Shown here piece by piece: positions 1 through 18,899 of a stretch of DNA of 64,000 nt; positions within the stretch are counted from its first letter, which is position 1, and each line of letters opens with the position of its first letter. The position numbers and the translations under genes were made by a program. The notes below the pieces were generated by a model, which made no database searches, was not told the DNA's origin, and saw only the letters and a list, made by a program, of their open reading frames with translations. The DNA comes from Ascaris suum. Taxonomy: Eukaryota; Nematoda; Chromadorea; Rhabditida; Ascarididae. The DNA is taken from NCBI GenBank assembly GCA_013433145.1, contig CM024189.1, forward strand, positions 806,001 through 870,000, given 5' to 3'.

Positions 1-387
1 ATAAGCATCAGTGTTGCCCAGTTAAAGTTCCTCTTAGAACCGAACAGTGAATAAAACCATTTATTATCTCGTATAAACTTGATCAAGCAATGAGCAAACA
101 AGACGATGAGCACCAAAAGTCGACCAAGATCACAGTTAAATAGCGCCACAGTATTAGCATGTCATTAACTCCTTCGCATATTGCATTTGCATCGCTCATT
201 GGTGATATCACTATGTTGGCCTATTTGTACGACGGCATTACATCGTTGATGATGTTATTATGCTCACAAGAGTTGTTTATCATTCTCGAGACGTCTCGTG
301 ATTTCTTTTTTTTTCAATGCAGCAAAACTTAATTACTTCAAGTTCAACGTGTTCTTAGAACTGCCCCAAGAGTGTTTTATTACGAGC

Positions 388-1140
388 TAGGTGTTCTTGT
401 CACTGTTCGCTTACAGCTAAAAAATTGCTATCACTATTTCGGCGCAACTTCGGCAATCCCACCTCTCTATTTCTCTTTTTTTCGCGAATTGAGAATGCAA
501 CGATTTCTCGTTTGCAAGATTTCTTCACTACTTAAGGTTTCTTGTCATTGCTTCTTTTCAGTTTTCCGCAGATTCCATCACCGTTTCTTTGCAACATAGC
601 AGTTCCTACGATCGTTTTTGCTAACTTTGGAGTTTCAACTGTAACTTCACAATTACGAGTTCTCTTCGTTAGTTCTTTGCGCGTTAACAGTTCCAATTAT
701 TGTTTTCTTTCCCCTTAGGAGTCTCCACCAGCAGTTCTCAGCGGCTAAGAATTTCTATGACTGTTCTTTGCATCTTGACAGTTCATATCAGTTTTTTTAT
801 GTAAACTAAGCGATTGCATTGCTTTTTTCATTGCAAATTAGGCATTTCCACAATTGCTTATCTGTGAATGATCACTTTCTATTATTATTCGCTTTATAAT
901 TCTTGAGTTTCTATTATTGCCTCTTTGGAATTAAGAAACTATTACTATTGTCTCTGAGAAACCTAGGCGTTCCCACCAATGTTTCTCTGCTAATTGCAAA
1001 TTACTTCCGGGCAGCTTAGGAGTTCAAATCCCTATTAATTCGTTGCATAACAGTTTCTATTAATGTTTTTCTTTTGCAAATCAGTGGTTACCATCATATT
1101 TCTTATAACTCAGAAGTTGCACTACTGTTTTTCAACGTTT
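388..1140. repeat. Degenerate 30-31 bp minisatellite
   Basis: About 25 tandem units of 30-31 bp can be laid out by eye. Typical units begin AGTTTCTATTAATG or AGTTCCAATTATTG, continue with a T-rich TTTCTTT block and end GCAAATTAG or similar. Clear neighbours lie at about 660-750 and 900-1110. Units differ at many positions, so the array is old. It has no coding capacity; the short ORF at 372-599 is an accident of the T-rich repeat. Confidence 0.65.
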
Positions 1141-1432
1141 CATTCCATTATTTGCCAGTGGGTATAGATTAGATTTAGATAACTTCCATAAATTGGATGT
1201 AGAATTCATATTAAACAGCGAGGTGAGAAGTTTACACAGGGAGTAGCCACAGATCACAATAAACACAGTTCAAGGCAAGAACCAATGATAAAGTCCACAT
1301 AAAAGTGCATCTAGCAGAATGCATCAAAGTTTATCAATGCAAAATCAGATGCATTTGAAAAAATCATTCGAATTACAGCGTGACTATTATAAAATCGAAG
1401 ACTCAATAAGAACTAACGACAAATATGTATCT

Positions 1433-8120
<6,688 letters not shown>

Positions 8121-8121
8121 T

Positions 8122-8151
8122 TAATAGTCACGGTCGCCACCGTGACTATTA
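8122..8151. repeat. Perfect 13 bp inverted repeat (hairpin)
   Basis: TAATAGTCACGGT at 8122-8134 is followed by a four-base CGCC loop and its exact reverse complement at 8139-8151. The flanks are unremarkable. It could be the core of a small palindromic transposon remnant. No run of T follows that would suggest a terminator, and this is a eukaryote. Confidence 0.85.
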
Positions 8152-10019
8152 GGAAAACTAGGAACGGATTCTTTAGGTTTTCCTCATGCATATTCCATTC
8201 AGACTGCTACATAGCTCTTAAATGACCTTAATTACAGTGTTTGACGGGTAGTCACTAAGAGGCCGCCTCCACAATATTTCTGCATGAAAAAATGTAAAAA
8301 GCAAATAGCCTTCAAGTCCCGACTCTAATAACACCATAGCTGTAAAGATTAAGTACCGAAATGGTGGCGAAGATTCGTGGCGTTTTGCCGAATTTTCCTC
8401 ATTATGGAACAGGACTCACCCTTTCTTCGTTTCTTCGTTCGCTTATGTGGCATTATTTCTCAGTGAATAAAATAAACGAAAAGAGTGAAAGCGAATGCGA
8501 ATTTTACACGCATTACTGTGAAGTAAGTTCTGATTCTACTGACAATGACCGCATTGTTGTTCAAATTCGACTCAAGGCAGCGTCCCCTAAGACAACTCAA
8601 CGCGCGAATAGCAGGTAAAAGACTCCGGTGAGCGGAGAGCTTCTACTGAAGGTAGGAAATTGCAAAAAATCTTCCGACTAGAGCAAGCACCGAAAATTGC
8701 AAAAATGAGCTTATGGTGAAAAAAAAAACAGCGATTCTCACTGCTAACAATCAGAGAAGAGGGATAGTCGGAATGGGGAGGGGGGAGGGGGAGGGGGGGG
8801 AGGGGGACGGAGGCGGAGGAAAGCAGTGGGAAGAAGATTGTCTTGCCTCTCAGTACGCAAAAACAAAGAAATTATATAATGCGTTCTGCTATGTCCCACT
8901 CATGAGTACTCGCTCATATCAACGTATACATAAGACTTTTGAGCAATCCACACAGCTAATGACGCAAATCTTTAGTGGCCAATAAATAAACGACACAATG
9001 AGGATGTTTCGTGAACAGGATGCGAATGACGGAAGTGGCGTTGCCGCAACTTTTGAGTTGTGTTGTTTTTTTTTTCATCGACCGCCTCGCGAACAACTGT
9101 TTTTCACTATGGCTGTTTGAGCGCTGTCGAGATCGCGCTTGCGCTATAGTTGAATCTCTACACACTTGCCCGCTAGTGATTATTGCAATGGCTAACGCTT
9201 ATTTCTCCTATAATGTCTGCATTTCTTTTTTTTGTTATTTTGATTTGTAACCTACGAAATTCAATTTTTTATACTTTCATCCATATATTGTACTTTCGAC
9301 TGTAATGATATCTACCCTTCAATGCCTATCGTTCATTATCAAATGTGCACTCACAACGGTAACATGGGTGAGCCTAAAGATAACTGATTCATGTCTGGAT
9401 GCTACACGAGCAGTAAAACTGATAAAGAGATAATACAAGGGTCGTTGTGTCAACAATTTCGATAACATCCCTATTGCCAGTCAGGTGTGCTGAAAAAAGA
9501 TTTTCGGAGGTGTCGAATTCAAAACTTGAGTTAAGTCTTTCCGCATTTTCGGCAACTCTGTGCGAAAAGTTTGCCTACCACTTGTCATGAATTTCAACTA
9601 TTGTAGCTTCATATTGAAGCCGTGTAATGGACACACTCCTGAGATGGATGTTCCATCTGAAATCGCTGTGTCATTGATTGCATAGTAATGGAGTTTTTTG
9701 TCCCATTGCATGAGAAACTGGCTATAAATGCTGTTCTTTGCATGTTGGGTTGCTCAGATAACAAGCATTATGTAGCACCTGAAATCAACCTAAGCTCATA
9801 AAAAATGCCGCTAATTCAAAAGCACGCAAAGCTTTATTCTTTATAAAGTCTCTATGAAAGCTTATTAACTTGCCGCCAGCGATGTTTTCACAACAACTTT
9901 TTTAAGCGTAATACTATCCTGTACTCTATTTCTTGTGAGCAAAATTATACTGTCATATATTATTCTACTTTTTTGAACTACCGTCTCTCAAACTGAACGA
10001 TACTGTTGTATCTTTAGCG
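8152..10019. other. Intergenic, with G-rich tract
   Basis: The region contains a purine/G-rich stretch at about 8776-8820 made of GGGGAGG-type repeats. An 85-codon ORF begins with ATG at 8361 but has no splice or similarity support and is not called as a gene. Otherwise nothing recognisable was seen. Confidence 0.45.
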
Positions 10020-11277
10020 GCCAAAAAAGTCAAATTATAGGCCATTACCTATATTGTTCTTCCGTTTCGACAAACTGATCAATCTATTCACTTCGTTGCA
10101 AAATTCTCCACTTGCAAAGTCTTCGCCAAAAAATTACTGCTGTCTGAATTAATATGCTTACATATTGCGAAAAGAGAGAAAGCGCTCAGTGAGCGTCAAA
10201 ACGTTCGAATAGTTGTGGCAGTTGATGATAGAATGGTGTTGCTATGTTTGGAAGGTGGGATACAGATGAGATTTTAATATTAACACCTTTTTGAAGCAGT
10301 TTCAGCATCAGAACACCTTTATAAGTTAGCGTCATATGTCATTTAGTTTCCGTCGTAACCAAAACGGCACTCATGCTCCTCATCATAAGGCTGCTGCGCG
10401 AGTTATTTACCTCGCGCAGTTGAAATGTCACCACTGCTCACTCAGACCTCACCATTAAATCGCAACATTCATAGCAGCACTTCATTCTACAAGTTCATCA
10501 GATTCCTCGCAGTGGCAATTGTTGCTGATGAGTTTACCTGTCAACGATACGTTCTATGTACACGCAAAGACGCAACATCGAGACAACATGGCACATTCAG
10601 GTACTTGCAAAAGATGATAAAATATAAGCGGAAGTTTCAACCTGCAGTATTCTCACACAATATCTAATGCATAAATTCATAAAAAGAGTGAAATCCGTAT
10701 GCACTCTCGCCAAGACACCTGTGCGCGGGCAGTTCGAAATCACACTAACACTGTAAAGCATTACCAGTTTAATCGAGACGATACCGAGCTTTCCGGTGCC
10801 GCAGGCTGTTATCCTCGCCGGCGTATCTGTCGACCTTTGCACTTTCTGCTGCAATGAAATGACGTTTGCTTTCAAAACGCGGAAAAGAAAAAGACATTTC
10901 AGTAGTTGAACATCAAGGAAACATCATTGCCCATAGTGGTGCTCCCTACTTAGAAACCTTATCTGCACCATGAAGTTACCTTTCTTCACGAGGCGAAATA
11001 ATTCCTCCATCACTCTCTCTCTCCCTCTCTCTCTTCATTCCCTTTGAGGAAAACGGATAGGATTTTACTGAAGAGCTTTCCTCGCCAGGCGTCATATCGC
11101 CAAAAAGTTTTGCGATACGTCCTAACAGAAATTCAATTTTAAGATTCGACGGGAGAGAAAGCGTTGTGGATAACGTCCTGCCAATTCGTAGAGATATCCA
11201 GTTGAATCGGTTTAATAGATGCAAATAATAGAAGGCTAAAATAACAGAAAAATTTTGCTCGCACAAAACAATTTTAA
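10020..11277 (-). mobile_element. 1.25 kb dispersed repeat, copy A
   Basis: This segment is the reverse complement of 49986-51240 with only scattered single-base differences and small indels, so the two copies are recent relatives. Similarity fades at about TTTTGTGCGAGC on one side and TTTTTTGGCC on the other; terminal inverted repeats and target duplications could not be defined. The interior has a GA-rich microsatellite, a perfect 9 bp hairpin (10394-10419) and exon-like pieces on the minus strand. No transposase or reverse transcriptase was seen. It is either a non-autonomous mobile element or a duplicated gene fragment. It lies about 0.5 kb upstream of the unidentified gene at 11809. Confidence 0.8.
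10394..10419. repeat. Hairpin inside dispersed repeat copy A
   Basis: CTGCGCGAG and CTCGCGCAG form a perfect 9 bp GC-rich stem around an 8-base loop. The same structure is preserved in copy B at 50838-50863. Confidence 0.85.
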
Positions 11278-11808
11278 TATAATTTCTGATTTTTAAACCA
11301 TACTGCATTGTTGCGTATTTTTTCTCTTAGTGCAAATTTTATTATATGCGAATGTCTATAGTGTCTATATCCAGAATAGGATAATACTATTTTCTGATAT
11401 CGAGTCGTATAGAATAACATTTTACGATTTACGAGACGTAAAATCATTGTTCGTTGTTTCCTCTCGCAGCACACAAATTGATATATACTAAATCTACAAT
11501 GTCAGAAACTAATTAAACTTTGATATTCGATTATACACGATTCTATTATTATTATTATATGCATCTAAGGTGAAAATTTAAATATATTTTTATATAGAAT
11601 ATAGCAGCACAATACTATAGCCCCTGAGGCACAGAAAGCACTACTGCTTGCAACAGAATAAAAGCGTCGCTTTCAGTAATTTCTATAGCGTTCAGAAAAC
11701 TTAGCGGCGTCATAACCTTCATTAAATCTGACCAGTTTCGAAGGGTTGCTCTCCAATCACGAGATCACCGATTGGCCAACAACCTTTTCCACTCATTTAC
11801 TTTTGCAG

Positions 11809-14800
11809 ATGATTCTAATTAGCGATCTATTCCTCGAAGGCGACTTAATTGCGGTGTCGAGAGCATTTCTTTGTTTCCTTTATTAAATATAGCTGTTTCT
11901 AATAAGCAGCGTGTTTTATATCCTGCACCCTGGAACACTTCAAAACTTCTTATTTGTATGCTGTAATAGTGTTAAACTATGACAGTACAGAAAGAATAAG
12001 TGCGAAATGAAAAGTGATAGTGGAGTGCCCAAAGCTTTCCAATGAACTGTTCAGTTTGGTAGATGTGGAGGGTGCCAAAGCGTCGAGACTCAAAGAAGAG
12101 GTACTTTCGTTAGTATGAGGTGCCAAAGATAAGGTGAGCGAACTTGGATACTTGGACGTTCCGTTTATCACTCAGCTGTCACTTAGTGCAGCCGGTCGAA
12201 ACGTCGCCTTAATTTCTCTCGATCGTTTGCCAGCCTCTTTCAACTTCTAAAGAGCGATGCGGTGAACATGCCTTCCCATCGCATCGGTGGGCTTCTAAGG
12301 GGTTGTTTTCCGTGCAGTGGCAGCCATCTGTTAATTCTCTAGTCAAATTCCGTCTCTATAGCTGCACGTTGCCTAGCCCATCGATATCTTCCAAGCCTAA
12401 TTGATGTGGATGCCCATCCAGCGCTTGACCACACGCGTAGCCGTTCACCTGATGCTCGAGCGACTCGCCGTATGCATAGAATACTTCTTTTGATGGCATG
12501 CTATAGTCACATTGTTCTTGTAAGCACCACCCTTTATTGAGGTCCACTTTTGTCTGCTGCATAGCAAAGCGGCGAGACGATCCCCTGCCGAAAGTCTGAA
12601 ACCGCTAAATCTTGAATCACTCTAAAGCAAATGAACTCTCAAAAAACCCCGTAAAACTTTCCCCTAAATTATTTCATTAAAAGTAACTCCGCAGGTTTTC
12701 TACGTTTATGATACCCTCTCCCGCACAATACTGCATCTATAAGCGCATCTCTGTGATGGGCTCAATACCAATGCCTTTGTTGATCTGAAGCGGCTGCAAA
12801 GCCATTTCGCTAACATGCTGACACCGTACCATCCGCCGGTGCTACCCTCAAGTCAGGGTCCTACCTTATCTTTCTGATCTCACTGAAATCTAGGGTGGAT
12901 ACTCATGTCTGATCGGTTTAATGCATCGGTGCGCTGGCTGGAAATGTTCGTAATAGAGTAAAATTTTTGCTATTCTATGAATTTAATGCTTAAATAGCGC
13001 CTAATTCCATTTTTAAAAAAAGCCCATATTAATACCAGTGGAATGCCGAAGGATGAAATCTAACGGCTTCATTAAAAAGAGAAAAGCTGAAGGCAAATTT
13101 GCCACTGAAAACGTATGGTGTGTGGAGCTACATTATAGTCTATAGATAGGCTTGTGATATGCGTAGTCCGCTATTGTTATCACCCAGAAGGACCGCATCA
13201 TGCTAAAAGATGTAAGGACAACATTAACAAATTGCTTCGCCTCCATTCAAAGCTTGTCAAAAACTTGTTAATTTGCCTTTACGACTACAATCAGTTTGTT
13301 CATTCTTTGCTTTATTCCAGCTCCTACAGCCTTTAGCAAAGCCTATAAATCTACAGAAGGCGTATATATACGATCTAACTTCTAAATGCCTATTGCAATC
13401 GGTCAGATGGCGTCTATGCAACTGCAGTTGCTTATAGCCTCACAGTTTACAAGAGAACGCAATTTCGCGATGTGCGTATAAGCTGTGCGAGATAGGTGCA
13501 GAAGTAGCACAAAATGCTTCAACAACTCCACATCACTGCCTCAGCTGGTCATTCCGGGCGATGAGTTGCCGACGTTGAAAAGAAAGGGATGAAGAAGGTG
13601 ATACAAATGCAAAACAAACAGTAATCTCTGGATACATTGAATCATTGCAAATGTTTCCATAGAAATTTGAAGTGTTCGACTACTTCAACGTGTTTCACTT
13701 CGATATTAGAATTGATCTCAATTATAAGAGCCATATAAATTTTCAGTGTTTTTTTTTTCACACATGAACTTATAAAACTTAACAAATTTTTTTCAAAGTA
13801 AATTATGATGTAAAGTTTCAGCAGTTACTTTTTCTCGTTCAACGTTGTAATTTCATTCGAAGAAGTGGGATATTTCTGAGCGCTATACAATGAAACAACT
13901 TTAATAGTTGGTATTTGTTGGAGGCATTTTTTTCTTTGAGAAATGAATTATTGACGCATCGCTTTTGCAAGTTGATAGGCTGCAGCAGACTGCTTTGTCT
14001 CGACCGCATTGTGAGTGCGCCAATCCGCTCTTTTCGCTTCAATGCGTTACTGAATATACTCTACTTTCATATGCCTTCACTTAGAGTCGTTTCGTCTCTT
14101 ATATCGATTATTTTCTAAAAGTGGAATTTATTGTAGTACGAACGAACGAGTTCGAAATGAGTTCTGAGCCAGAAAGAGCAATGGAAACTCTTCTCTCACA
14201 TATTTACAATGCCATCGCTGAGCATAGACACTCCTATCTAATTGGCCTTATATACGACCGTATATTACGCCTATCAGGAACATCCACCTTGAACAGGTTG
14301 GCTGCTTTCTTATTGCATTTTTCTCCAACGTCACATCTTATGAAATGCACTTTTAGCATTCATCCACTCACTACTAATATAACATAGTAAACGCTAGCAG
14401 TGAGTACTATCAATGCGCATAATTTGCTGTTCTCGAGTTGCATTCTGTATAAATATACTTGTTTAGCTTTTGTATGCTCCAATAAGGAATACCACATACA
14501 TAGACACAAAAATAACGTACCACAAAAAGTCGTAACACCCGGCTTCTTTAGAGACAAGATCGTTTTCTTTTGGGATAGTAGTAATATTTATAAGCTGTAT
14601 AAGCATGCTGGACATATTGCTGCCTGAGTATAGAAGTTTTCCCCGCCGGATCCAGGATGACAGGTGCTACATGCTCATCCGGTGGAAAATTATTCTCCTA
14701 GAGCATCACATCCATAATTATTTATCGCATATGTTGAAAGTAGCGCTCACCTTAAAAATTTACATTTTTGAAGATGTCAAAAAGATTGTTGCTCACAGGT

Positions 14801-17387
14801 GAAGCATTTGAGTCGAAGAAGACTGTGCTCACTTTGGAAATAATCTTTGCAACTACAATCTGCGTTTTCTAGGCTCCAGACAGAAGCGCTTCTTTCACTG
14901 CTCCATTTACCCTATAAGGATATACCAGATGCGGTAAGCTGCGCTGACTTGTGCAGGAAGGTGGAAAGAAGTTTCTATGTCAAGTGTGGTATCACAGCAG
15001 GTGAGTATTACTTCAATTTAGTGACACCCGCAGGATGATTTTTTTCCGGTATGTAGTAATTTCATAGCAGAAAGTAATTGCTACAGTTTAATCTATTTCG
15101 ATAAGTTCCTCTCCTCTATTTTCTAAGAAATTTCCTCTCCTCTTCATAATTAGAGCAAAAAATGAAATTTAAGACAAATTCGACAGATATTTTTCCTTTC
15201 AAAATGGTACCACTAAGTTACCAAGTTGTTTAAGCACCAATTTCAAAAAGTGCCTATACTATGTTCATAATTGAGATCAGTCTGTCTTTCTATTGTACTG
15301 CTCTTTTCGCCGCCACGCGTACACAACACAGTCGGAAAAACGCTGCCGTATTTCTTTCTTTTTATGTTTCATTATTTGGATGTTGAGAAAACCTCATTAA
15401 ACCATTACCTTAGAAATGTGACCTATTGCAGTATAACGTTATAGCAAATAAACCGGTAATTGCAGGTGAGACTAGCTAATAAAGGTGATTTATAAGCGAA
15501 GAGCGCTAAACGCTTTAAGACAAAAATTTTAATGCATTTTAATACAATTTCGAGCAAAGATCCCTCATTGCGTTATTGACATCTATACGTGCGTTCCATA
15601 TTGACAAGAGATAAGCATTCCATACTTGTAAGTCTGTTTATAGGTTCAAAGTAAGTAGAACTTCAAAGAAAAGTTTAACCTTGGCTCATGAGTCCGAAAA
15701 GCTGTAGCAGTGAAACTTAGTTCATGGAATGCTTATCTATTTGTAAATTAGATGCATTATCTCTCGTCACTTTAAATGTCCTTAAATACTGATACATATA
15801 AACTTATATCTGCTATACAGCACCTGAAAAAAAAAATTATTAAAGAGTGTTTTTTTTTCTGAAATTTTCTGTCCTAGCATGAAAGCTAGCCGCTTTCTCA
15901 GTGTTTCAGGTGCTAGTATAAGTCATAGCCCTGTACCGTTACTCCCTTACTACTGTGTTGGCTGCTTAGGAAAATTTCCTTCTGGCTGTTCGAATGATCC
16001 TGAATTTCGGATGCTCTCGAAAAATTTCGCTGGGGTGGGGAATTTACTACGCAAATCGGGCATTTTAACCACTGCGCAAGAAATTTGCCAATTGCCACAC
16101 GTTGGTGATTGTCTCCTTGAATTTGTTGTTCGGTGTTCTTGACTTAAATTTGGTAATTTTTTCGGTATTGTTCGGTATATTTCCTGATAGTTTCCTCGTT
16201 ACTAGTACCGTACGGTTAAGAAGTATCTGTTGATATCTCACGTTGTAAAAGATCGACTCCCAAAATTTTCACTGTATATTCAAACATTCTTAAATGCTCC
16301 AGCTTTGTAGTGATGCCTAATACTCCTCACTCACCCCTCAAAGTTGAAAAATAAGCTTCTGTAATCCGACAACTGTTGTAATATAGAGGGTTGACTCTCG
16401 CTCAACATTGCAAGCAAATTTTAGATAGGGCACAAACCTTCCTAGAGCGGATTTCCGATCAAGTCTATCTAATGCTAAATAGCTATCTTTTGATATTCGT
16501 TTAAGACGTCCATTTGCTATATATGGAGTCGACGATGAAGGTGAAGCAGAAGACTAGAATCATTGAAGCAACGGAATACTTGAGAGAACGCTAACTGCAA
16601 GATTCGACTAGTTGATTTGAAACGAAAATGCTATAGTTTTAAATATCAGTGTGATAAAAATAGTTGGAAGAATCGACTATAAAAATCATTTCATTAAGAA
16701 ATTTTAAAAAAAAAAAAAACAAACAGCGCAAAGTGTATGTTTGATTTTTTTTTTTTCTTTTTCTACGAGATAGTGAGTGTTCTGGGCGCATTTCTCAGTC
16801 GTCTTCACGAAGTGCTTATCTATTCTTTAGACAATGAAAAGAGTAAAACCTATGATATCGGAAGAGCAAATTGATTTTCGATTATTTTTTGATGATTTCA
16901 AGAGTATTTTCAAAAACAATCACACAAATATACATCAACCAAGCGTCTATTGAAAATTTGAAACAAAAACATAGTGGTGATAATTTCAACAAGTTAAGAG
17001 GAAATGAGTTCTCAAGAATAAAAGCGGAAGAAGATTAGCGGGCTATTTTATTGAATATCTTTAAATAACCTTCAGCGCTTGGCTCTGTCAATCAGAGCCT
17101 GGTTGAGTCGGGGAGCAGAATTCTCACATGTGGAATACTTGGCGTTATATGTTGATCAAGAAATACGACGAAATGACCTTAGAAACTTGCTATGAAGAGT
17201 GAATAAAATAAATCGGCCACAAAAAATGTCGATTGATTTCGCAATTTCAGCTGTTTTTTTATTCTCGGCTATAAATGCGGCTGTCTTAGCGCATGTTACA
17301 ACTCGTACAGTTGAAACTGATCTGTGGTGTAAACGAGTGCAACTCGAATTTTTCAAACGATTTTTGAGAAATTCAAATGCACAATGA
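11809..17387 (+). CDS. Unidentified multi-exon gene with C-terminal membrane segment
   Basis: Eleven exons were joined with consistent phase: 11809-11855, 12192-12261, 12343-12519, 13167-13211, 13438-13547, 13979-14010, 14122-14296, 14604-14663, 14873-15000, 17076-17150 and 17251-17387. They encode about 351 aa. The first exon starts with ATG directly after TTTTGCAG, which suggests a spliced-leader site, though an upstream exon is not excluded. The protein is mainly helical and soluble-looking. Recognisable stretches are HRYLPSLIDVDAHPALDH, VITQKDRIMLKD, PHLEFIVVRTNEFEMSSEP, MLDILLPEYRSFPRRIQDD and LLSLLHLPYKDIPDA. Near the end an uncharged run (TCGILGVISAVFLFSAINAA) looks like one membrane helix, followed by a short basic tail. 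The weakest joins are the 32-base exon at 13979 (an alternative start is 13972) and the donors at 11855 and 17150. I do not recognise the family. It is called a gene because several independent exons, each with good splice sites, read in one frame. An AATAAA lies near 17668. Confidence 0.6.
15001..17075 (+). other. Large intron of the 11.8 kb gene
   Basis: This 2.1 kb intron separates the exons ending at 15000 and starting at 17076. It holds an 87-codon ORF at 15879-16142 whose phase does not fit either neighbouring exon. Its second half is rich in AAATTTGCC/GGCAAATT-like words that resemble dispersed nematode repeats. It is treated as non-coding. Confidence 0.45.
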
Positions 17388-17736
17388 GGATTGAAATAGT
17401 TATTGAATAGGCTGAGAAATCGACGATGGAATCCATACTATCATCAATCAGTTATGCTCATATAGGCGTTAAAATGCAAATGTTGTCGTCCAATCGCTAA
17501 AATGTTGCCTTGTTTACGGCATTTTTGAAACTCCGAAAAATATGCTGCGTTAATTAATTGCGTATCCATCGACTAATGCGGTCAAGACGAAATGAAAAAG
17601 CTTGCAGATGGGTGCAAAATGAATGAGTTAGAGATGTCGCTTAAAAAGTAAGCAAATTTAAGACCAACCGAATAAAGAGCAAATGATTGTATAGAATCGA
17701 ACTTTTATGTTGTAATATATCACGAGATATGAATAG

Positions 17737-18186
17737 CTATTTCTTAACGTTATGCAAGAAGCGGCAATGAAAGCGTATTACTACAGCGTTATCGTCCCGC
17801 TTGAGAGTAGTTGAGCGAACCGAGTAAAAATTATAAATAATCGCCAACCTATATCCAACTGCCAGTGAGTAATGAGTGCTTTTTCTTAATTTGAGAATCG
17901 TACACGGACTTAGCAGTGCATGAATGGGAGGCAAAAAGCTAAAAGAGGCGAACCATTTTACCGGTGATATATAACCGTTCGCGAAAATTAACAATTGCTT
18001 TTCAGTCTTAACCAGTGAAGGACGAGGAAGGTCTATTGCTACGGGGTTACATACCAAATAAAAATGAATCAGAATACAGAGGAAAAAGTTGAGAGGAACC
18101 ATGTATATGAATAGAAAATTCGCCAAATTATAAAGGATCTTGAAGTTTTCAGCAACCCTAAAATTCGTCTCCTCCGAAAAAATCAT
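17737..18186 (-). CDS. 149-codon hydrophobic ORF, doubtful
   Basis: An unspliced ATG-to-stop ORF has a hydrophobic N-terminal half (NLANFLFIYMVPLNFFLCIL) and a basic C-terminal half. It could be a decayed piece of a nematode chemoreceptor or simply chance, since T-rich antisense sequence readily gives Phe/Leu/Ile-rich frames. No splice signals or family motif support it. Confidence 0.2.
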   Translation of the reverse strand: MIFSEETNFRVAENFKILYNLANFLFIYMVPLNFFLCILIHFYLVCNPVAIDLPRPSLVKTEKQLLIFANGYISPVKWFASFSFLPPIHALLSPCTILKLRKSTHYSLAVGYRLAIIYNFYSVRSTTLKRDDNAVVIRFHCRFLHNVKK

Positions 18187-18354
18187 TCATGAGCTCCAGA
18201 AAAGCGTTTGGAGACTTCTGAATGTCGGTACTTCGAAAATAACATCATTGGCAATTTTTCCAGTACAAACACTCACTCTTCTAAACATTTCTATTCACAT
18301 ACGTACATACATGACATTAAGCGTTGCTAATTTTATTCAAAAAAGAGGAATAAA

Positions 18355-18534
18355 ATGGGAAATTTATTTCGAGATAAAGCGCTCGATCGGTATCTGAAAT
18401 CATCTCAGAAATATGCTGAAGACGATGAGGCGAAAATCGACGAACTCAAAATTCTCGGTACTCTTAATTCTCTACGAAGAAGTGCAAAGTGTTGCGTCGC
18501 TTCACTTAAACTTATTCGCGAAGAAAATTTGGTA
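18355..18534 (+). CDS. Coding-like first exon, gene unidentified
   Basis: The exon opens with ATG (MGNLFRDKALDRYLKSSQK) and runs 60 codons into a strong donor, TTG|GTAAGT. The peptide is charged and helical (DDEAKIDELKILGTLNSL, then SLKLIREENL), unlike background ORFs. A possible second exon starts at 18772 after CAATCGCAG in the matching phase; it begins ITRRLQIIDLTFSIG and stays open to a TAG near 18880. It is either a short gene ending before 19 kb or the 5' part of something longer. The function is not known. Confidence 0.4.
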
Positions 18535-18899
18535 AGTAATGTTGATTTTTGTTTTGCTCATATCAAATTTCACGAAAGAAAAAAAAATTACTTGGCACGA
18601 AATTGGAACTTTGCAAAATGCATTAAGTTAGGCAATCGAGAAAATTCGTTTTCATTTATGAATTATTCCGCAATATTGAGCTTTACTTTAAGTTAAGCGT
18701 TGGAAGTAATGCTTGACATTTGTTAAGATGTTGAGGTGATACGAAGAATCATTAGCGATTTTCAATCGCAGATCACTCGACGATTGCAAATTATCGATCT
18801 CACATTTTCTATTGGATACACTCACCCCTGGTTCTGCGACTCACATATAACTGGTTCTCTAGTTCATATACATCTGTTTCTTTAGTTCATGTACAGTGT

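Noticed and set aside
12356..12562. 68-codon minus-strand ORF
   Set aside because: It is the shadow of the plus-strand exon at 12343-12519, which has better splice sites and fits the neighbouring exons.
15879..16142. 87-codon plus-strand ORF
   Set aside because: Its entry phase does not match the preceding exon at 15000, and the sequence resembles repeat-like AAATTTGCC DNA.
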